The notes beneath the pieces were generated by a model, which did no database searches, had not been told where the DNA came from, and saw nothing but the letters and a program-made list of their open reading frames with translations. DNA of 64,000 nucleotides from Centroberyx gerrardi (lineage: Eukaryota; Chordata; Actinopteri; Beryciformes; Berycidae): NCBI RefSeq assembly GCF_048128805.1, contig NC_136001.1, positions 5,287,001 through 5,351,000 of the forward strand, written 5' to 3'. Shown here piece after piece: positions 24,039 to 39,000 of the stretch. Every line of letters begins with the position of its first letter. Position 1 is the first letter of the stretch. A program made the translations under genes and the position numbers.

Positions 24039-27000
24039 TCAGTGCCCGAGAAGCCCAGTGCCTGCAGAGACAGACGTAGGTGATTAGACAGACACCGAAC
24101 CGAATACATGCATTCTGCAAAAAATATCCGCCTGTATCATTTTTTTAAGAGAGGTTGGCCTAAGATCAAAAGCTTCAAAAGTTAAGAATAATCAAGATTC
24201 AAAACAAATAGAGAAAAAGCATGCTCACCTTTAAATCCTTCTTCAGGCATTCTCACTGAGAAAGAACAAGTAGATGACTCAATATAAGGAAATGTTATCG
24301 TGATTCCGCCATGGTTATCAAGGTGAAATGTCACAGCTGTAGTGGAGGTAAAGACGAGAACACCACTTACCCTGATAGACATCATCCATTGCTGCATAAT
24401 CTGCTATGGGTTCATCAGCCTGCATGGAAACAATGGCAAGAAAAGTTTGAGACCCAAGAAAACCAGCTGGTCTGGAAAAGCGTCCATGGCAAGATTTGTA
24501 TGCAAAAATACAGCCATCTTACAAGCCTTAATCATGAAGTGGGGCTGCAACGGAGAAGAGTGTCTCATCTCCACTAATTGAGGCACTATAGATTCATCCT
24601 ATTTACCCAAATTCAATTCTGGAGTCAGCAGGGTGACTGGTGGGAAATCTTCTCCACCCACGAATTGACAAATCCAAACTTCAAGTAATAATCTGTGACA
24701 TTTTCATATAAATAAATGTCAGTTTTGCTACTCTCTATCACTGATTGGTATTAAAATAGTGATTTAACCTATAGAAAGTGCTCGAAAGCCTTTACATTTG
24801 CTTTTCTGAACATCTGGTGTCTGGTAGGTCTTTCTTGCTGTTGTGGCAAAATTTGTTTCCATTAAAAAAATGTGTTTCCCCTGATAGTGCGTGTTCGCCT
24901 ATATTTTACACCTGGGAAAAAAAACCCAAAATAATTTAAATTGTTGTGATCGTTTTCTTATCGCTGGCTTTTCAAACGGCAACAAAAAAGTTTTATAAAC
25001 ATTTCACAGGATTACAAAAAATGAAAGCAGCCTACCAAAAGTAACCTACCTAGTTGCCTCATAATGAATGGAGATCACACTCGTTTGGGACAGTACATCC
25101 AACCACGAGTGTCCATTGTAGGGCTGAAACGATTCCTCGAGAAACTCGAGTAACTCGATTACTAAAAATCATCGATGCAAATTCTTTGCATCGAAGCTTC
25201 GTTTAATCCATATAACTATATACACACTCAGTGTTTTGCACGGATGATTATTACTGTTGCACAACGCGCTGGAGAAAGAAAGAGAAAATAGCGAGGGGCG
25301 AAGAGAAGAGACAGGCCAGAGAAAACGACAGAAAATGTCCAAAGTTTCGGATCCAGTGTTGCCAACTTGGCGACTTTGTCGCTAGACTTAGCGACTTTTC
25401 AGACCCCCCTGGCAACTTTATTTCTCAAAAGCGACTAGCGACAAATCTGCCGACTTTTTCTGACCATGGGAAGCAATGTTAATGTGTTGAATCCCAAAGC
25501 ATTTGGCAATAAATTGGTTCGGCTGATGCCGGTTTTCTCTACTTGCTTGTCTAATCCAGAGAGGTCTGACGGTCACAGCGCTCCCCACACACAGCGTAGC
25601 TCCCTCCCTCCGCTGAGAGCAGGGACTGTAGGATAGGGTCCACTTGTAATTGCTACCGGCGTACGCCGAAACTGGCCCGGGTGGGCGGGGTCAGCACTTA
25701 ATATTAAAACGGGATGAGATGAAGGCTAGTAAAGAATGCACGTTAATTATGGCTATATGTAATGGCTAGTTAAGAACGTAAATCAATATGGTGGCTAGTT
25801 ATGATGTCCCTAAGTTAGCTAAGTTTTGCTCAAGAAAATAACCACAGAAAATAAAATGCTGCAGTCAATTTGTGAAAGCCTGAGCTTCATTCATGTTATT
25901 ATTATGATAGTCACACACACACACACACCCCACACACACCTACTCCCCTCACAGTGATGCATAAAATACCCCAGAAAGCAAAATATCAGGTGGTGTAAGT
26001 AGCAATTGGAGCCTAAAATGCACCAGTCCAATACAGCAGGTATATTCAGTTTAGTTTGATTGCAGTGAGTAGGGTCAGCAGGTGTAGGGCAACCCTTCAA
26101 CATAGCAAATAAATGTACATTAGCCAGTCTTATGAACTTGTATGATATTTAGGCCTAGTAATAAATATCAATAATAATAATTATTTCACCTCGCTTTCAG
26201 TAAATCACAGTGTCGTATGGACAGCTTCGTGCGGACAGCTTTTCTCTTTTGTATATTTACTATTGCTCTTTAATAAAGCAAAAGTATTTCTTATCCGATT
26301 ACTCGATTAATCGATGGAATAATCGGTAGAATACTCGATTACTAAAATAATCGATAGCTGCAGCCCTAGTCCATTGATTCTACAAGTTATCAGGCTACAT
26401 CAACAGAAATATGTATGTGTGAGTTCTCGCTTTTCCTCTGCTGCCTCCACTGAGCATTGTTCTTACTCAATGCTTCTTATTCAATGATTTTGTACATCAT
26501 ACATCGGCACAACCCCATCTTTGTGCGATGTTTTCCTTGTGCTGGAGAGCGTTCTGAGTCTGCGTTTTCACTGACAAATGCTAACGAGCCATATTAGGCT
26601 GTCTAGCAGTGTAGAAATCACACATATTTTGACATGCTGCTGTGTAATGTACCTTGAGACAGATGATGCTCTCGGGGATGACGCCCAGACTGCCCAGTGT
26701 GGCCGAGTCGTCCGTTAGACATTTTCCATCAATGGAGAGGTTCTGGTCGAACGGAGCCACGGAGAAGGCGTGCATGATCTGCAGGACCACAAGCACAGTT
26801 AAAAGGTATTCTTGTGAATACAGTTTGTACATTTTAACAGTTTAAGACCTCCCGGTTAAGAAAAAAATGAACACATATCATTATTTTTGACTCTGCATGT
26901 GCGTGTTTCAACCAATGCGTTAGTCAAGATTGTAGTGGCTGACTAACCTAAACACTTTGCATTCTACACTAGTTGATATTTAATGAGAGAAACTGATCTT

Positions 27001-30000
27001 TCCAAATGATTAATGGTAGAGAAAAAACCGTCAGAGGAGAAAGAGTAACAGCAGCTGGAAGACCAACCCCTATCCATGAGATTTTGTCAGCAGCCTTTCA
27101 GACACTTGATCCTTTTTGACAAAGATGGATTTCTGAAGTATACTTATACTAATATTTTTTAATTGAAGCTGCTGATAGCAAATAATTTGTGCAGTTATTC
27201 AGTATCTTTAAATTTGACCATTCTCATGCCAAAGCATACAAGTATTCGGTTTTCCCCAGAAATAGTAATAACAACAACAAACATCCATGGATATCTGTGT
27301 GAAATATGATCAAATGATAATCAAAATGTTGCATTAGAATGAGTTCAGGTTAAGGGCTTCCAATAGATAATCAGTGTAGTATTGGTCAATTCTATAATAA
27401 AAATGTAATCAAACAAACATGCATTCTATCCATCCTATCAGTAGTGGACGACAATGACGAAACCATAACCACTTTTTAATAAAGATTAAGAGCCGTGTTT
27501 CAAGCTGGTTTTGGGCTTTCACCTGTATTTTCAGCTCCTTCAGGGTCTGATTGGCTGAGACGATAAGTGCTTTCTCTCCTCGGAGTTTCCTGTGCCGGGT
27601 GCTTCTCCTGATTCCTCCTGGTTTGACCATACTGGCCACAGGAACAGGACCTCCTGCTGCTGCTGCTGCAGCATTGCCGTCACTCAGCTTTAGACGCTTC
27701 GCTCCGTCCTCTGACTGGAGGAGAGAAAGTCATGTGACTAGGAAGTAAGACTCACATTGGGTGATGGCTGCATCATCTTGCAAGCACCAAAAAGGTATCT
27801 ATCATTCGTCACATCAGTGGTGTCAGACAGTTGACTTGTGGCAACTGTGTGGCGTGTCCCTCAACTTATCCATTAGCTTATTGCTATAGCGTGGTGATGG
27901 ACTTACCTGGCTGAAGTCTGGGTCTTTCTCTCCATCCACCTTAGGTTGCTCTTCCTTCTCCTCCTCTGCCTCTGAGCTGCTAGCATTTGGCTCTGGAGCC
28001 GCCTCCTTTACCATCTACACAATGGACAACATGAGAGACACAAAATTGGACTCTCTGTGTCAAGAACGGGATATCTGTGGTTACAGAGTTCCCACTATGG
28101 CCCAACGTAAAATTCCATGACTTAACCACGACTTTCTATAATTAAGTCAGACTGCTTCCATGACCTAAAAACGTCCTTCTTTACTGCTTTGATATTAAAC
28201 CAGTAAAGAAGGTGAACAGTCTGGTTTTCACTCCGGCTGGGCTGAAAACTTCTAGCTTAATGCAACAAATGTGTGAAACAAGATGGAAATACATTCTGCT
28301 ACACTCCGTAAAGTGATTCCCTGAAATTCCCTGACCTCCCCAGGGAATTTATCGAATTCCCTGACTTTCCCTGTCTGGAGTACACCTCTAAATACCATCA
28401 TATTCCAGGAATTCCATGACCAGTGAACCCTGAAGATGAGATGAGGGAAAATATGGTATCATGGTATAGACACCATGTAAAAGATGCCAGTATACCGCCT
28501 GGCATTAATCAACAATGCAAATGGAGACTGTCCTCATGGATTCTTCTTACCCTCTTGTCTTCAATGACTTTGCGGATATAGATGGTGGCCTGGGTGTACT
28601 CTCTCAGGTCCCTCTGCTGCTGGAAGATGAAGCCCTCTCGGCACTCCCAACACAGCTCTGGACACAACAACACACACACACACACACCCACGTCAACTTT
28701 AAACTGAATCTAGGAAGATGAGCAGCCAAAATTTCAAACTACAGGACAACGATACGAGTGCATAACACTATGCAGAAAAATAGAACTCTGAGCATCTTGG
28801 GGTGATCCACTCGCCCCAGCGTTCCCACTCTTACCGGGGTGAGTGCTGTACTGGGTGGTGGAGTCGCTGGGCGTGGCCTGGCAGGAACAGTGGATGGAGA
28901 TTGGATGGTCTACAATGAAGAGTCTGCTGATCACCTCCCATTCGCTGGGCCAGAGCAGAGCTATACTGTGCAGGACAAACATCACAACATGAGACCACAG
29001 TGGCACACGCTCAGATACACACACCGCAGTGCATGTTGCTGGTCAGTTCGCCCTACTGTGAGCTGCGCTGTCTGTGCCGTCATGAAGTGAATAGCGAGGC
29101 AATGTCTGAAACATAGCTTACATATGTTGAGGAGGTAATCCATTTATAATTAGCTGTATGTATTTGCTTCACAAAAGTAGCGATAATCAGATGGAGTATA
29201 ATAGCCAGCTAATGTTGACAATGGTAAGTTAACTCATGCTTGAGGTAATAGCTAACAAAGTAAGATATTGAGCTTGCTAAATTAACTGTTAATAAAACAC
29301 CCATTCTTGAGAATTGGGACATATCTTGTCTTACCAAAAAACCTTAAAATTATTACTCAACAAATTGATTCCAAATTTCTGTGGTGAAAAATTATATTTA
29401 AGTGGTTTATATACTTTCTTTTTTATTTTTTTTTACCTTCTATACCTGTTCAGTGCCCGAAAATACCCCTGTCCCAGATAAGAATTCACAATTTCAAACA
29501 ATTAAAAAATGTGTAAAAAAACACTTCAAAACATAAAACAATACCTACTGATAACACAGCTGTGAAAATGTACTGTTATAATCCTCTTTGTTTTAAAATA
29601 GAATTTTTCTGAAAATGTTGGCCCTTGAAAGTTGTGTCCCAGATTTTTGTCAACACCGTCAGATTTCCACAAAAATGTAATTTAATCAGGCATAAAAGAT
29701 TAGCTATGTCCTAAGGACCCTTGTCTCACTTCCTGGTTTCACAGAAGGCAGCAAGGCTACTCATGCACTGTAAGATATTGAGCTTTCTAAATGAAATGTT
29801 AATTAAATGCAGTCTGTGAGAATTAAATGCAGTGTGTGAGACACACTGGACTCCAGCATGCCACATAATGCTTTGTGTGGACTGCGTAAGATTGTTACTT
29901 GACGACTGCATTGGAGTGAATCCGTTCAGAGGTTTCAGAGGAGAGTTGTACTGTTACATGATGGTCTAAATGCTGTTTCAGAGCCTTTTCCACCCTGTCA

Positions 30001-33000
30001 TGTATAACATTCTGCGGAAAACACTGGATACTTGGCCTTGAAAAACCCCACACTCACTGTTGTGCATCTCCGTTGACCAGGGAGTCGTAGGTGAACATGA
30101 AGCCTCCATGGGGGCAGAGCAGCAGGCTGTTGCCCACGCTGGACACTGGAGACGATTTAGTGGGCCTCCTAGAAAACACAGGGAGACATGGGAGAAATGG
30201 CATTTGCTAGGCTGACCTGCAATCCTGCTGCCGACCGAATCCGACACCATTTATCTTGACACGCACCAACACTGTGGCACCAAACGCCATGACATCACCA
30301 GTTTCAACTGTTGAATTCACTGTGGAAACAAACGTACCTGATGAATTTTCTCCACTCGTCCACAAAAAACAGAGGGACTATGTAAAGGACATCTGTGCCC
30401 TAGAGGGACAAAAGCAGAAAGGATTTTTTTTTCCACATTCTCCTACTTTCTCAATTGTTGTTGTATCCCAATATTTTCATTGCATTTTCATACAATATAT
30501 TTAATAATTTTTCATTACAGTTTCATATTGTACATATTTTTCATTCACTTTTCTTTCGCAGGATGCTCTACTGCTGTTATTTTGTACACCGTACATACAT
30601 GCTGTAATTCATATATTTTCTACTTAAAGGTGCTATGTGTTGCATTTTTAAACATCAATGTATCATGATGCCATGGTATACAAAGAACAGCGCACTCTTC
30701 TTTTATATCGCCATAAAGCAATATCGTTTGTGCTGTAAAACAATACAGCAGATTTCCCGCCGTTTCTGACCTCGTGGCACACAATGTAAAACGCAGCGTA
30801 GAGGCTGTCAATCTTCTCACTGATGGTCTTGTTTGTTTATGGTAATTATACTAATGTCTCAAATCTAACACGTTAATGATTTATTAATGTTAAAATGTTG
30901 CTCTTCTAGTTACACTTCTAGAGTTTGTAATTGTCAGCTGAGTTAAGTTTACCAACACCTATTTGCTCTCTTATTTTCATCCTATTATTATTATTATTTT
31001 GTTCCTATTTTGCTGCTGCAAGGACCCGATTACCCCACAGGAATCATTCCAGTTTCATCTAATCTTCAACAGCTTAATAGATCTGAGCAGGTTTTCATAG
31101 CTACAGAGGACTGACAGTTTACTGCTCCTCTTCGTGGCTACCTGTGGCCACTTGGTGAGCGTTGGCCGGTTCTTCTCCTGGAAGAGGTTGAGCAGCTGGT
31201 TCTTCTGGTCCAAGGCCATCATCTTACTGACCGCCTCATTGTCCTTCTCCTCCTGCTCCAATGTCTGGGCAGACAAGAAGGAAAAGTTTGCATACGACAG
31301 TTTACACAGAGGTTCACACCAATGCTGTGGCTTATTTGATAGCAGGATGCACCTTTCGTCAAGTTACATTTAAGATTTTTTAAAACCTTTTTAATGTCAG
31401 TGAGAATTAATCATAACACCAACTTTGCAACTGAAGCTGAAAACTAGACCTATCAGAATTTACGTCTGCATGACTGGGCTGTTTCTCATTGGGAAAAACC
31501 AACCCACAATTTTATTTGACTTAAAAAACTGAACTAAAACTGAATTTAAGACTTAAAATGCTTCAACAGTAGTCAAGACCATTTAAGGCCTTTTAAGAGT
31601 TTAGATAAGATATTTTGTGACTTTTGCATGACACTGCAGACACCATGTTAAGACCACTGCTTACAAAACAAACATTTTAGGTAATCTAATCACAAGCTTG
31701 AATTAATTTTAACATGAGGTAACAATTTATTACAACAATGAGCACATCTACTTTTTAATATCCATCTATCTCTCTAAATTTTGATACCATTCACACAGCT
31801 TCCATTACCATTTCTCCAAACGTAAAACATAGGTCTGAATGTAGAAAAAGGCTGAATGACTCATCGGACCATATTACTTTTTTCCATTGCTCAGGGCTCC
31901 AGGTTTTGTGTTCCTTACACCAGGTTATGAATATATTATGTATGTATTATGTGCATTGGCCTTGAATACAAGTAGTAGCTCAGTACAGTTCTTGTTGAAA
32001 CTGTCTCACAGAGGTGTTTTTTGTTAATTTTTCAGTCTGTAGTTTTGTAGTGTTTAGTAACTATCCTGTTAAGTGTCTCTCTATCCCTGTTGGCGAGCTT
32101 TGACTTGCAACCACTGTTCTTCTTTGCTGATGCAGTTTGTGTATAACATATGTTGTGATGATTTTTCAGATTGTGTCCCTTGTCACATTCAATAATTCTA
32201 CAGTTTCTGTGATTGATGCAGTTGCCATTTGACCTGTTTGGAACTCAGTTGCTTAATGTTTCTTTGAAAACTCATAAAAGCTCTTTTAAATCTGACACAT
32301 ACTAATTGGTATTCAACTGTGTAGCTGCCTTTGTAATTGTGATTTAGTTACTTCAAATTTTAAGTGTTTTTTCAGTGTTATGTTCCTGCTATTTTGTCTG
32401 TTATTTTGTATTGCAGCGTTGGTACGTCAGTGCCCACTCACCAGGCACTGCTGACAGGGCTCTTGGTTTTGGGTGAACTCTGGGGCTTTGGGGAAGTACG
32501 CCCTCAGCTTGGTCCAAACCTCAGATGATACCAGCCTCCGCTCAGAATCCAGGATGCTCAGACCCCCTGCAGCAGCAATACACATATAAGGAAGAGGATT
32601 AGAGCCACATGTGAAAAAGTGATTTGAGTTCTGAGATTAATCTCAGAATTCTGAGATTAATCTCAGATCTACAATTTTTCACATAAACCATCTCAATGTC
32701 TTGAGATGAAGGTTTGTGTGTGTGTGTGCGTGCGCGCGCATGTGAGTGAGTGAGAGAGACCAGGATTCGAAAATCACCTGCCACCAAGTGCCAAATACTG
32801 GTAAAATCTGTCTTTGAGAGATAAATCAATAAGGCTCACCTGCCACACTGGCTGCTAACTTTTAAAAACAACACTTCAGTTATATACAGTCTTTGCCTGT
32901 TCTCAAACTTTGTCCCTGCTGCCCACTGTACACTCTCTCTGACTGCGAGCCAATAAAATCAAGGCAAAACAATGGCTCTGTATCAAACAAGCTCCTGATT

Positions 33001-36000
33001 GGCTTCCTGTTACGCTGCTCTACATTAAGCGGTAACATCTAAACTCCTTGTTCTCTGCTGTCTGGATGGTTAACTTTCGTTCATTTATTCCCATGTGACA
33101 ACACATAGGTGTGAGGCCAACAAAAAGAAAATACTAAGACAAAAGCAGAAAAAGATCCACTGTTCAAGTGAGACAGCAAGTTTTAAAACTCAAAATCTAC
33201 TATTGTATCTTTATTGTAGGTAGGGTGACATTTTTAAGTGGAAAATGTACATTAAATGGCCACTAAAGTTACTCTTGGCAGATAAATGTATTTAGTTCAC
33301 CAGCCCTGGGCAGGTGAAGCAAAAAGCTCATTTGGGACACCGTGGTCAGTACCGTGGCTGCAGAGGATGTCCTCATTGAAAGTCTTCATCTCCTCCTCGT
33401 TGCCCTCTGGGAGCTCTGGGCCGAACTCTACAACCAAACAATTAACCAGAGATGTAAGAGTCGCTACTCGCTATCACAGATTGATAGAACACACTAGTGA
33501 TTCAACCTAAAGCCTAAAGCTTTTCCTTTTGCTGTTCTAAACACCCGGTGTCTGGTAGGTGTTTTCCTGGGAACAATGCTCTGGTATACAGGAAGTGATG
33601 CGTTTTACATTTGTGCTTTGTTTAGAATAAACAGAAGAAGAACTGGGTAGTTAGCATGAGCAGTGATAGCCACCACGGCTGAACAGACAAAGAAAAGAGC
33701 GCCACTGATAGAAACTCAAGGGAATCAGCTTTAATAAGTGTTCCCACACTTTTCAATGACTTTCACGCTCCTTTGTGGTGAAATTCAAGCACACAAAAAT
33801 GGGCATGTTTTGGGGTAAGACACTTGGTCAGACTTAAGACATCATACAGGCTTCATTTTTTTTTACTCCTGATCTCTCCTTTTCCTAAAATCCACAAACT
33901 TTCAAGAATTTTCAAGAACTATGGAAACTCTGTAATAAGTAAAAAAAAATAATAATAATAACAAAAAATCGATTACCATTACCACTCCAGCCATAACAGC
34001 TACCTTTGCTGTTGGTGGTGTGTGGTCCCTGTCCATTGGTCTGGCCATTGCTGTGTTTGGTTTCGTGTTCGTCCTCCTCCAGCTGCTCCATAGCCAGCTG
34101 CCTCCAGCTACGCAGAGACGCCTTGCCCACCCAGTAGCCCTCACCACTGATACACACACACAGAGTCATATAAATATATACTGATAATGAGAACAGAAAG
34201 CAATGCACATTGTCGCTTTTCCTGTACATGTTTCCCACATCTGTATATTGAACATAATTGATAAGGTGTGTAGTTTTTTACAACGCATGTCTAACATCTT
34301 CATCTTCTTCTTTGCTTACCCTCAAAATGTGGTAGTTCAGTACTTTTTATACTTTTCATTTATACATTTCTACAAATCACGTTCATGTGTTGCCTTGGTT
34401 GTGTTTTGTTTACTACCATTCACTATCCTATCACAATTTGCTTCTGCAATGACACAATTTGCCCACAGGAATCACCTAAGTTTCATCTTATCTAATCTTG
34501 ACTTGGATGCACAACATGACAACGCATTAACTTGCCGTGGGTGTGTTTACCTGAGTGTGCGTTTGACCTGGCTAGAGACTTCCCGGTAGTCCTCGTTGAG
34601 CTGGTTCTTCAGCCGCAGCACTCGACAACGCTGGCCCACACACTCCTTACACAGAGATGAGCCTGGACACACACACACACACACACGTGGTGGGACAAAC
34701 CCAACACACTAAATAACCCTTTCCATGTACATTAATGGGAGAAAGGAACTCAGAACAACCATCCACCAGTATAAATATCCAACCCCATAGCCAGTGTCAA
34801 ATTGAAAGGTCTTTCTGTGTGCTTTTATTTATTCCCCTTTCACAGGTCTGGAAGCACTGGGGGTAAACAAGCAAGTGGGAAAGATGTACCAGCCATAAAT
34901 ATTCTGATACATGGGAGAGACTGATGTCTGCAGTTTTGAGTAGGGCTGGTATAGCAAAACCTGTACCAAATACCAGTCGGTATTTTAACTATTTTTGCCA
35001 TATAATATTAGTGGCTATAGAAATACTGTAGAAAATACATGTAGAAATACTGTAGAAAACAGTATTTCTACACGCCTTTATTTTGAAGGCTAAACGCCCA
35101 AACCGGAAATCTTGTTTCTGGTAATTCGAGCTAATCTTACCCATCTAGTTTTTGAGGGCCGGGATGCACAGAAACGTGACATTTTTTTAAATCAACAGCT
35201 AGAGTGGTGATTTCAGCTAAATAATGGTGTAAATGTCGGTCTTTTCAAGTCACTTTGGGATCGTTTGGCTTCAGGAGGCTATTATGCTGGGCGAGCTGTA
35301 TGGAGTCATTTTATGGTTATTTTCTGTAATTTTTTAACTCTGAAGACAGGACCCCAGCAACTTCAGTTGTTTTGGAGAAGGCCGCTACGCAGTTCCGCTG
35401 TGGAGCTCAAGGCCTGCTGTATGGACTAACAAACTTTACCTGAATTTCAGCTGGCATGGGGGTGAGTAGATAATGACTGAATTCTCATTTTTGGGTGAAC
35501 TATTCCTTTAATGGCACGTGCTCTACCGGTTGAGCCAAAAAGTTAGGTGGGATTAGGGCTGTCGCGGTGAAGGAATTTCCCCTGCGGTGATTTAGGGTGG
35601 CTCAACAGCGCGGTATGCGGTGTATGCGATAAGAAATCGCTGGATGACGTCACATGCTAATTTGCATATCAATATATAACCTACGGTCTCCGCTCGCAGC
35701 GGAGGGAGGGGGCTACACTGTGTGTGGGAAGCGCTGTGATCATCAGACCTCTCTGGATGACAAGCAAGTAGAGCAAATCGGCATCAGCTGAACCAATTTA
35801 CTGGCAAATGCTTTGGGATTCAACACTTCAACATTGTTCCCCATGGTCAGAAAAAGTCGCCAGATTTGTCGCTAGTCGCTTTTCAGAAATAAAGTCGCCA
35901 GGGGGTCTGAAAAGTCGCTAAATCTAGTGACAAAGTCGCCAAGTTGGACTGCGGTTACATGAGACATTTTTTTTCATTCTGAATGAAATCATTCCGAAGG

Positions 36001-39000
36001 AAGATTGCTACGCAAGTGTTTACATGAGCGCTAAATATAACGATCGCATTAAGATGTGCGTTTACATGCTCCACAGTATTTAATCAGAATAAAAGTTTCT
36101 GACATGCGCAAAACACTGAATCCAGCACTCTAACATGGGCTTACGTTTTTTAAAAGATGGACCTGTGTCGGTTATTTCTTTACTGCTGTTCTTTCTGATG
36201 AAGCAACAGTTTTATCAAAACATACGACTCCATAAGTGTCAGAAAAAGACGTTTTGTTTTGCCCGTGCAATGATTGGGTCCATTTGTAATTTTCACCGCT
36301 GTAAACCGAAACTGGCCCGGAGAGGCGGAGTCAGGACTTCATATAAAAACAGGCTGCGCCGCCTAACGTTACATCAAGCCCGAGCGCCCCGGGGTAAATA
36401 ACAAGCACATCCATTCGAATCCTCCCGGAAAAAAGGGGTAACGTAATTGACATTACTTACGTTAAATGCGGGAGCATGTGCAGAAAGAAGCAAGATAAAG
36501 AAAGTGATCGGAATGAGTGTTTACATGATGAAATTTTATCCATCGACCGGATTATGAAAGGGTTATACCACCCCTCTCAAACTGAATGAAATTTCATTCG
36601 GATCGGCCAGTTTATTCTGATTGAGGCGTTTATATGAGGCATTTTTATTCTGATTGGGCTACTATTCTGATTAAAAGGCTCCATGTAAACGCTGTTGGCG
36701 GGAAACAATACACTCTTATTGTTTTCATTATGAATTTATTTAACATTCAATACACACGCATTGAAGTGTAAAACAAGAAGTGCCTAGCCTCATGAAAAAA
36801 AGAAAAAACGTGAACATAGCGTGGTTGTGGCGGTTGCTTGCCATCCACCGCGGTTGGCTTGTCTATAGCGCGGTATTGCACTAGTGCGGTTATTGCAACA
36901 GCCCTAGGTGGGATGATGGGCCGCGCTGACCAATAAGAAGTCCAGCCATCGCCTTACTCTTACCACATGCCAGTCAACCTGTGGCATACTGCTGTAATGG
37001 AAAATACCACAGCCTAATGTCTGACAATAAAACAAAATAACAAAAATGAAAGAGTCTGAAATCTAAATTTTGCCAGTCTTCATGGGGCAACAAATTTTAG
37101 ACTATTGATTTTCTTATTTTCAATTTTGTATCAGAATATTAAACTGATAAGTACCACACGGCCCGTTTTTGAACTGTACTGCGTTTGAAGCTCTGACGAC
37201 CTGTATCAGTATTGAAGAAGCCCATGTTTTGAGAATAGATCCCACCCTCTATGTGTCTTACCGTCCAGTCTTGGTCCTCCGCCGTAGCGCTGGTAGAGGA
37301 GCTGGGCAGCTGGCAGAGAAACCCTCTTGGCATCTCCCACCTTATCGGGGTGCAGTTTGCCGTGGGAACACAAAAAGAGGGAGTTGTCGATTTCTTTTGT
37401 GGCGGTGGAGTCGTCCAGCCACTTCTTCAGCCACTCCAGGGGGATAAACTCATACAGCTGGCCTGAGGAGGGGAAGTAGAGGGACGCATCAAACATGAGG
37501 AGAAAAATAACCTGTATAGCTGCAAGCATTTTAAAACTTATAGTCCATTTGCTTTGGTCTAAATCAGAGGGCGAGTTGTTGCATTTACGTACTGGTTCAG
37601 TTGGGTTTCACATGGCAAAATTTCAAGTGAACCATAATTTATTAACCAAACATGAAAATGTTTAGTAAATTTGACTCAAACAATGGCTTTGCAATTATTA
37701 ATTAATTAAACTTTCTATCTGATATGATTTGGTTTATCATGGCCAACATTGCAATTACAGCAGTAGTTGGCTTTGATGATTTTGACTGGCTGTCACCCGG
37801 GCTACAGGTGAGGATAACACAGTGGTAATGTGGCTCTGTTGTATTCACAACTGTGGTAAATTTATGAATTAGGTGAAATGACCAGGTTGCAGATTTTGTG
37901 CGCTGCCATTCTGTTACTGTGGAGTTTTATGAATGAGTCCCATTGTGTTTTGACTAAGGGCTGTGTCCGCAATTATAGACACATAACCCACAGCTGAATG
38001 ATCACACTTTCAAGCTATTTATATGGCCATGCGCCCCCCTAGATTGGTAGCAACAAGTTCACGCCCCTTCCCTAGGGGTTGTTGAAAGTCATTCTGGAAA
38101 CATAGGGAATCACTAACTAAAGTAGAAGTAGACGAGGCAGGTTGAGGGAAAGTGGGTACACCAAAAAGATAAATTACAACACTTCACAAAATAACTCTTG
38201 GAATGCACTGAACATCACAGATCGATGATCAATAACAATGTAACAGTATCCAAGGTTGGATTTATCCTTTATCCCATAATTCACACCATGTGCACAGTGC
38301 TTCCTGTAGTTTGGTTGAATCACTCCAAACAAAGCTCCAGGATTGGTAGAAACAAGAAACCTCTCTCTCAACAAGGTCTTGGTCACATTGCTGTATTATC
38401 ACATGGCCAAATGGCCCCAAAACACCCCAGGGTTCAAATAACTGCTCTAAACCAAACACTAATGCTCCAAGCAAACAGAGCTCCTTATAACATATTTTAG
38501 TTTTAACTGCACCCGTAAACATGATGTGTTTACATTTTACTACAGGTTCAACGTACTAGCGCACAAAATGTACGTGTTATATATATAGCCCTATGGTTCA
38601 GTTTTCATTGCAAGTCTAGTGCCAGTTGAGGACACACGTTACATAGGTAATGTTTTACTTCTTATTCCAAGTTCAGTGCACTACAGCACACAACTTAATT
38701 TCCCCATGCCTAAGAGAAAAAATGGAAATATGAATATATCGACAATGCAGGTTTACATAAGAACACACAATATACTGTGTTGCTTATATGAGATCTCTGG
38801 AGATTTCAGTCTTATCATACATACTGCTGTTGTCATGTGATTTTCAGGTCTTTACTTCTGTTTAAGGATTACATGCTGGAATCGCTTTCAAAACCCATTG
38901 GATTAACTCAAATCCATGGTGGTCCATCTGAAAACAAGGCTGTTTTTCTTCATTATATTTGGGGAAATATATAGCAGTAATACTGATATATCAATGACAT

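Noticed and set aside
34203-34589. 128-codon plus-strand frame
   Set aside because: It spans usp48 intron 13 and antisense of exon 13; composition is AT-driven and no domain is visible.
36135-36401. 88-codon plus-strand frame in the nested element
   Set aside because: It lies within transposon sequence and shows no transposase motif; it is likely a chance frame.
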